Assembly: GCA_022385805.1 (NCBI GenBank)
Contig: MU277734.1
Location: forward strand, 13,656-77,655
Source of the DNA: Pilatotrama ljubarskyi
Lineage: Eukaryota > Basidiomycota > Agaricomycetes > Polyporales > Polyporaceae
Direction: 5' to 3'
Length of the DNA: 64,000 bases
Position 1 is the stretch's first letter. Each line of letters opens with the position of its first letter. Under the pieces are notes generated by a model that worked only from the letters and a program-made list of their open reading frames with translations, did no database searches and had not been told where the DNA came from. This document shows, in pieces, positions 59,086-64,000 of this stretch. The translations under genes were made by a program, and so were the position numbers.

Positions 59086-60075
59086 TCACAGGCGTCTCGT
59101 CGGTCTCCAAACCATCTGCTCCTGGGCATCCGCCAGCTTGGCGTCCAGCTCCTCCGCCTTCACACCCTTCTGCTCCTTCAACCACTGCTTCAGGACGCAC
59201 TCGCCCTTCCCACCGGTGCCGCCTTTACAGCCCTTGCAGCGGCGGCCATGTCCAACCATGAGCACATGCAGGCCGTGCTTCAGCGTGTCCGGAATAGCGA
59301 GGTCGAGATGAGCTTGCGCGGTAACCCTGTCGGCCTTCTGCGGGACCCAACCTAGGAGGCGGGACAGCCGGAAGACGTGCGTGTCGACGGGGAAGGACGA
59401 GCGGCCGAGGCAGAAGAGCAGCACGCAGGACGCGGTCTTTGGGCCGACCCCATCGTAGGACACGAGCTCCTGCATCGCCTCCTCGTCGGAGACCTTTGAT
59501 CCGCCCTTCATCTTGCCTTTGATGTCTGGGTCAGCATCTGCTACTGCAGCCAGATGCTGCAGGGAGTATTCGCCGTGTCGCCGGTGTACCTCCTCAAGAA
59601 TCCTCTGAATGACGCCTGCCTTCTTGTTTGCGAGCCCACCCGTCTTAATCGCCTCCACGACGTCCTCCTTCCGTGCCTTTGCGATCGCGGCGAAGTTGTT
59701 CCGCCCGAACGCAGTGTCAAGCCCCCGCTTGGCAGCCGTCGAGTTCCGAGAGGACGTATTCTGGCTGAGAATGGTCCAGATTAGCGACTCCAGCACGTTT
59801 GGTACGCTCCCACACGTGCGGGCGGAGTCGTTCGCCTCGGACGGTGGTCGTGGTCGGGAGGCGAGCTCCGGATGTGTGGACGAGAGCAGCGCATGTACCT
59901 CGGCTGCCTCCGCAGGTGAGGGATGTCCGAAGTCGGGAAACGGCGATGCTACTGCGTGCGACGCTAGAAGCTTGAGCTTTTTGGCTCTTTGGGTGGTGGA
60001 AGCGGAGGATTCTGCAGCATTGCCTAGGACCAGCGTAGGTGTAGGTGATCGTGGCCGCTTGATTCTCGGGGGCAT
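59086..60075 (-). CDS. HhH-GPD DNA glycosylase/AP lyase (endonuclease III-like)
   Basis: Base-excision-repair enzyme of the HhH-GPD superfamily; single exon, 329 residues, ATG at 60075. The N-terminal 80 residues are polar with a basic start (MPPRIKRPRS), possibly a nuclear signal. The catalytic core begins at LESLIWTILSQNTSSRNS. The helix-hairpin-helix is LVSYDGVGPKTASCVLLFCL, with Lys213 at the position of the bifunctional glycosylase lysine and the catalytic Asp231 in FPVDTHVFRLSRLLGWVP. The usual four-Cys iron-sulfur motif is replaced by Cys280-x2-Cys283-x9-Cys293 (GRRCKGCKGGTGGKGEC), with no obvious fourth Cys, so cluster binding is doubtful. The N-glycosylase substrate (oxidised pyrimidines or other) cannot be read from the sequence. 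No introns are needed. Confidence 0.9.
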   Translation of the reverse strand: MPPRIKRPRSPTPTLVLGNAAESSASTTQRAKKLKLLASHAVASPFPDFGHPSPAEAAEVHALLSSTHPELASRPRPPSEANDSARTCGSVPNVLESLIWTILSQNTSSRNSTAAKRGLDTAFGRNNFAAIAKARKEDVVEAIKTGGLANKKAGVIQRILEEVHRRHGEYSLQHLAAVADADPDIKGKMKGGSKVSDEEAMQELVSYDGVGPKTASCVLLFCLGRSSFPVDTHVFRLSRLLGWVPQKADRVTAQAHLDLAIPDTLKHGLHVLMVGHGRRCKGCKGGTGGKGECVLKQWLKEQKGVKAEELDAKLADAQEQMVWRPTRRL

Positions 60076-62130
60076 GTCGACTCAGTTACGGTGTATCCCG
60101 ACGGATAGGAAGGTATTTAGTTTTCAGAGTAGCCAGCCAGCTATAGACGTTGCTGCGGCTCCCCAGAGAGCTTGGAGTCGTGCCTCACGATGTCGGTGGC
60201 TGCCAGACTCGAGCAGGGCGCTTGCATATTTTTCCCGGGTCCGCCCACGTGGCATTTGCTTCCGCCGTCCTCTTTTGGGATCTGCAGCTGCCAGCCACAC
60301 TTGACGCCAGGCAGATCTCCGATTTCTGACCCCAGATTAGGGCGCAGAACGACGTCACCGCACGGGCGCTTGCAGAGCTACAGCTCACCGTGACCGTCGC
60401 AGCCCTCCGGTGACTTCAACTTGTTGTTTCTGACGCTCACGCCCTCTCTCCATGCACGGCTAGCGGACGGTCGGACTATCTGATACTGATGTCTCTTTCT
60501 GCTACGTTTACGTTCAGACTCGACGTCAATGTCTGAAGATGGTCAGATGGCGACGACACATGGCCTGCCACAAGGCGAGTTGCAAAGTGAGCGTCGGGAC
60601 GATCTGCACGGCCTTGGGACGGCCGCCTTCGTGTTCCCCTTCTTCAGAAAAACCCTGCTAGCCGCCTCTTGCTTACTCTGGATGTATGTCAAAGCCCGAC
60701 GCGCGTCGTCATCCAGCTTTGCTTCTCTGACGTTATCGGATGCGCTCGGCGGGCTCCCTACCGAGCGCAGCGGACGCATATCTACGCGACATCGCGTCCC
60801 GTGCTCAGGTGCGTGGCTGTTCTCACTGTTCCAAGTGTGGCTTATGCACACGCCGGATAGCCTCATCCAGGAGATGAACGCGTAGCGCGTGGTGCGACCC
60901 GCCGTGTAGACATCGGGACAACCTTGTGCTCCGACGAGCGGGCTCAAGGAACACGGAAGTGGTCCGTCGCTCAGACATGAGCATCCATGCATTGTGCAGA
61001 CGGGATGATGTCTTTGGATGCTATGCGCGATGTGACCACATCCCGAAGTCTCAGTTCTACCGCGCGACATTCGCTCGTTCGAGAGTCGGCCTTGCCTGCT
61101 GTGCACTGCCGCTGCGTCAATTCAGCATGGCAGTAAGCTGTCAACAGAAAGACATGCATCTTACCCCTTCGGCACCGCGGTACACCACGATCACGCTTTA
61201 CAGTACCATAGGACCAACGGGATATTACACCTTCACTCGACCTTCTGTGCATGGGTCCGCCGCAGGTAGAAAGGAACGCCCAGGGCGGCTAATGGTGATC
61301 ATCGGTGATCGCAATCGTACTAGACACGCATGCGCGCGACCCACCGTGGCGATGCGATGCATGCAGTCAGTCAAAGTGGTTCGCCGCGGGAGCAAACAAC
61401 GCCGCCTTACGCCTCGTGCCTCGCCCGCCCGCCCGCCATCATCAAGCAAGCGAGGGATTATGAACTCATTTCGCGCAGCCTCCGGCTCGCCTGGCTCTCG
61501 TGAGCGACACACGCCGCTCTCAGGATCAGACAACTTCACTAACTCACCCCTGTGATCATGATGATATGTCACTCGAAAATAACCAAATTCGCATTGACCA
61601 GTCCTGCGGACACGCACAGGCCGATGGTAAGAGATGTTCGGATCGATGTGCCAGGGTCCGTAGGGTGCCTGCGGTCGTATTCCGACGGAGCTCTCTATGG
61701 CTATAACGAGGCGAGCAAAGTTGCCGACGCGCCGCCGGTGGCACTATCGCTCCCAATCACTCTCCAGAGTCCAAAGCGAGTTAACGCGGATGTCACTGGC
61801 AGGGCGGGGACCTCGCTCACATGTCTGCCGCCGCAGCGGCCTAGGAGACTGCGTGAACGGCGCGTCATCATATGATCCCCCGCCCGCACGATGCGATACG
61901 GGAAATGAGATAGTGGACTTGGGATCGCGTCCACCCACCCACTGTCGTGATCCTGGGGCGTAGGCACGACGCGTGTCGTGGCGCCCCCGACGGTACGCGA
62001 GCGAAACACGCTAGGTATTGTGATCAGTTGCTAGGGAAAGGAGCATGCTCGGAACGGAGCAGGCAGATATTCATCTCCTCCGAGCTCCGTCCCCGTCCCT
62101 GCCCTCCGCCCTGACCAGCGGGAAAATGTA
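60076..62130. other. Intergenic; no supported gene
   Basis: Upstream of the DNA glycosylase gene. Frames of 60-230 codons on both strands lack signatures or conflict with each other. No RNA gene was seen. Confidence 0.45.
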
Positions 62131-63172
62131 CGCACCCTCGCCTAGGGCTCCGCATCGTAGCGGAATTTACGGCGTAACGCGGACGTATTGGGTTACGGCG
62201 GCTCCGTATTTACGGTTCCCACGCCCCCGCGAAGTCTCGGATCCCTCCGGCCAGGCCGTGAGCGTAACCGTATCTATACGCCGTATAGCCGCACGTACGC
62301 CGGTTCCGTGTACCCATCTTCACCAAATCCAGTCTGTAATGAATGCACTTTTTTCGATTTAACGGATTGGGATGATCATTGAATGATATTCCATGACATG
62401 ATTGGGCACTCACGAACTGTTTGCGAGCCGTTGAAGCTGCTGCCAGATGGGCGCGCTGCGGGCGCCTAACGCTGGAGCTTGAAGCCCCCCTAGTACTTCC
62501 ACCGTGACGGAAACTGAGAGTCTGTATCAAATCCAGTACTCTGTACCTCGGCTCCAATCTGCAAGGATTGTTGCTATAAGTTGTATGATGCATGTATTGT
62601 CCTGATTTTTTGGTGGTTTGTGTGCTACAATATTACACAGGGGCACAGCTAGTTGCTGATGGTCCCTACTCAAGTGAAATGGGATGTGACCCCTGGCGGG
62701 CTACTGGGTCCAGTTGATTCTGACATTAGAGTGTATTTGCAAGCGGTTTAAACCGCCCCACACGAGTTATACACTCGTGGCTTGTACACTTCCAACCTGC
62801 GCGGATTTCGGCGCTACACCCGGCGCATCCGCTCCAACTGGTTAAGCGCCTAACGGTGTAAACCGCGTTGCAAATACAGGACTGACTACAACGTCGACTA
62901 TATTACTATTCTACATGAGTTACGATTGCTCAAGGCCGGGCTAACCTGTAAGTCTCTACTACAGCGGTCTACTGCTGGTTCTCCATTGGCGTCTGCCCCA
63001 GTCCCGGATACGACGCCCGTACGCGTAATTTACGGCCGTAATACGACTACGGCGGTGCGGCGTAGAATTTGACGCCCATCCGCCCGGCCTCTGAGCCGTC
63101 CGGGGCGTATCGTACCGTGCGAATTACGCCGTCAGCGTATCCGTACGATGCGGAGCCCTACCCTCGCCTGTG
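62131..63172. repeat. Inverted-repeat element about 1 kb across
   Basis: The 17-base sequence TAGGGCTCCGCATCGTA at 62143-62159 recurs as its exact reverse complement at 63144-63160. In both arms it is followed inward by CGGA and then ACGGCGTAA (62168-62176 region and 63124-63132). Inside both arms the sequence is full of TTACGG/CGTAA-like words. I see no transposase frame between the arms, so it may be a non-autonomous element or two opposed copies of one repeat. Confidence 0.6.
62732..62878. mobile_element. MITE-like palindromic element, 147 bp
   Basis: It starts TGTATTTGCAA and ends TTGCAAATACA, an 11-base perfect terminal inverted repeat that continues imperfectly (GCGGTTTAAACCG against CGCGGTTTACACCG). 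Inside are a 14-base perfect palindrome GCGGTTTAAACCGC (62743-62756) and a hairpin CACGAGT-TATAC-ACTCGTG (62761-62779). It carries no coding capacity. No target-site duplication is evident. It sits inside the larger inverted repeat. Confidence 0.6.
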
Positions 63173-64000
63173 CAAGTACACCGCCCAGTGGTACGCGGGT
63201 CGCCGACTGACGAGCCGGTGCGACCTCGGGATCTGGAGGTTGCGTCAGCTGTGTCGGAGGCGTGAGAGCACCTGAGAACGAATGACGACCACGCTTCTCC
63301 GGAGTCGTTTTGCTGCGAACCGTGTATCGCTTGCGCGACGTGTCGCTCAGAACGCAAGGTTCGACGTTTGAAAGCCGCACGGACGAGAACAGAACAGAAT
63401 CCCGCGACCGCAGATAGACGTGCAGCAGATTGGAGGAGGAGATCCGGGTGGTCATCGGAGTGCGCTGCGTGGCCATACACGGCGCGGACGATCCGACATC
63501 AAGGTGCAACCCCGCTATCCCTTTGGCAGTCTCCAAACGGCACGCTCAATGCTGCCATATCCGTGCCGAACCGCCAGGGAGGGATGACTGACGGCCCTGC
63601 AAACCTTGGCCGAGTTGGGCGAACAAACGCACTTCCCGCATCGCACGCGGGCGCGTGCGGGGGCATGCGCATCCGGCAGTCATACTGCTGCCACCGCAGC
63701 GCCAGCCCTGGCGCTGATCCGGGCAGGTCGACAGGCGTCCTTGCAGTGCGACCCGCATGGCGCTGCGCCCAGATGGACCGGGATAGCAGCGGATGGCAAG
63801 GCCTATTTCCGCTCAGGCCCGCTGTTCCGAGCTGGGGTCACGCGTGGTCTTGTGTTCGGGCACTGCAGTGGGGGTGGGCGTGTCTCAGCGGCGAGCGGCG
63901 TCGAGGGTCGAGAGGACAGGGGCGGGTTCAGGCCCGCCGCGGAACCAGATGAGGCAAGGGGCGGGGCGGTCTTGTAGTGAGAGGAAGGCGCTGCAGGGAT
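63173..64000. other. Intergenic to window edge
   Basis: GC-rich sequence with overlapping frames on both strands (for example 63606-63977 on the plus strand) and no recognisable family. A gene could begin beyond the window. Confidence 0.4.

Overview
The window is nuclear DNA of a filamentous basidiomycete, most likely an agaricomycete (mushroom or polypore type). The evidence is split genes with many 45-65-nt GT-AG introns, very small exons, three DUF6699 proteins (a family abundant in Agaricomycetes), MATA-type HMG-box regulators and Mup1-like permeases. No prokaryotic operon logic, rRNA, convincing tRNA or CRISPR array was seen. Starts and splice sites below were chosen by eye from ATG codons, reading phase and comparison between paralogues.

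Layout. 0-15 kb (+ strand): a DUF6699 protein (2.4 kb), two tandem metacaspases (5.1-7.2 and 8.1-10.3 kb), a second DUF6699 protein (11.7 kb) and the spindle-checkpoint WD40 protein BUB3 (13.1-14.6 kb). 15.7-29.5 kb (- strand): four intact head-to-tail copies of a Mup1-like amino-acid (methionine-type) permease gene. 32.4-34.3 kb (+): HMG-box regulator 1. 34.9-35.9 kb (-): a calcineurin-like metallophosphoesterase. 38.4-39.7 kb (+): myo-inositol oxygenase. 40.5-42.9 kb (+): arginyl-tRNA synthetase. 43.0-44.0 kb (-): a short-chain dehydrogenase. 44.5-46.4 kb (-): an ER protein disulfide isomerase with an ERp29-type tail. 46.4-52.1 kb: gene-poor DNA with degenerate repeats. 52.1-54.0 kb (-): HMG-box regulator 2, a paralogue of regulator 1. 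57.0-57.9 kb (-): a third DUF6699-type protein. 59.1-60.1 kb (-): an HhH-GPD DNA glycosylase/lyase. 60.1-64 kb: repeat-rich DNA with an inverted repeat about 1 kb across and a nested MITE-like element.

The genes do not form one pathway. Housekeeping genes (BUB3, ArgRS, PDI, MIOX, DNA glycosylase) are interspersed with locally duplicated ones (metacaspases, permeases, HMG regulators, DUF6699 proteins). Points most worth following are: a non-AUG-initiated, presequence-like extension on ArgRS; RVxF-like PP1-docking motifs at the N termini of two DUF6699 proteins; near-perfect conservation of exon lengths in the metacaspase pair; two HMG genes with the same 52-nt first exon; a phase-neutral, stop-free intron inside one HMG box; and the nested inverted repeats at 62-63 kb.
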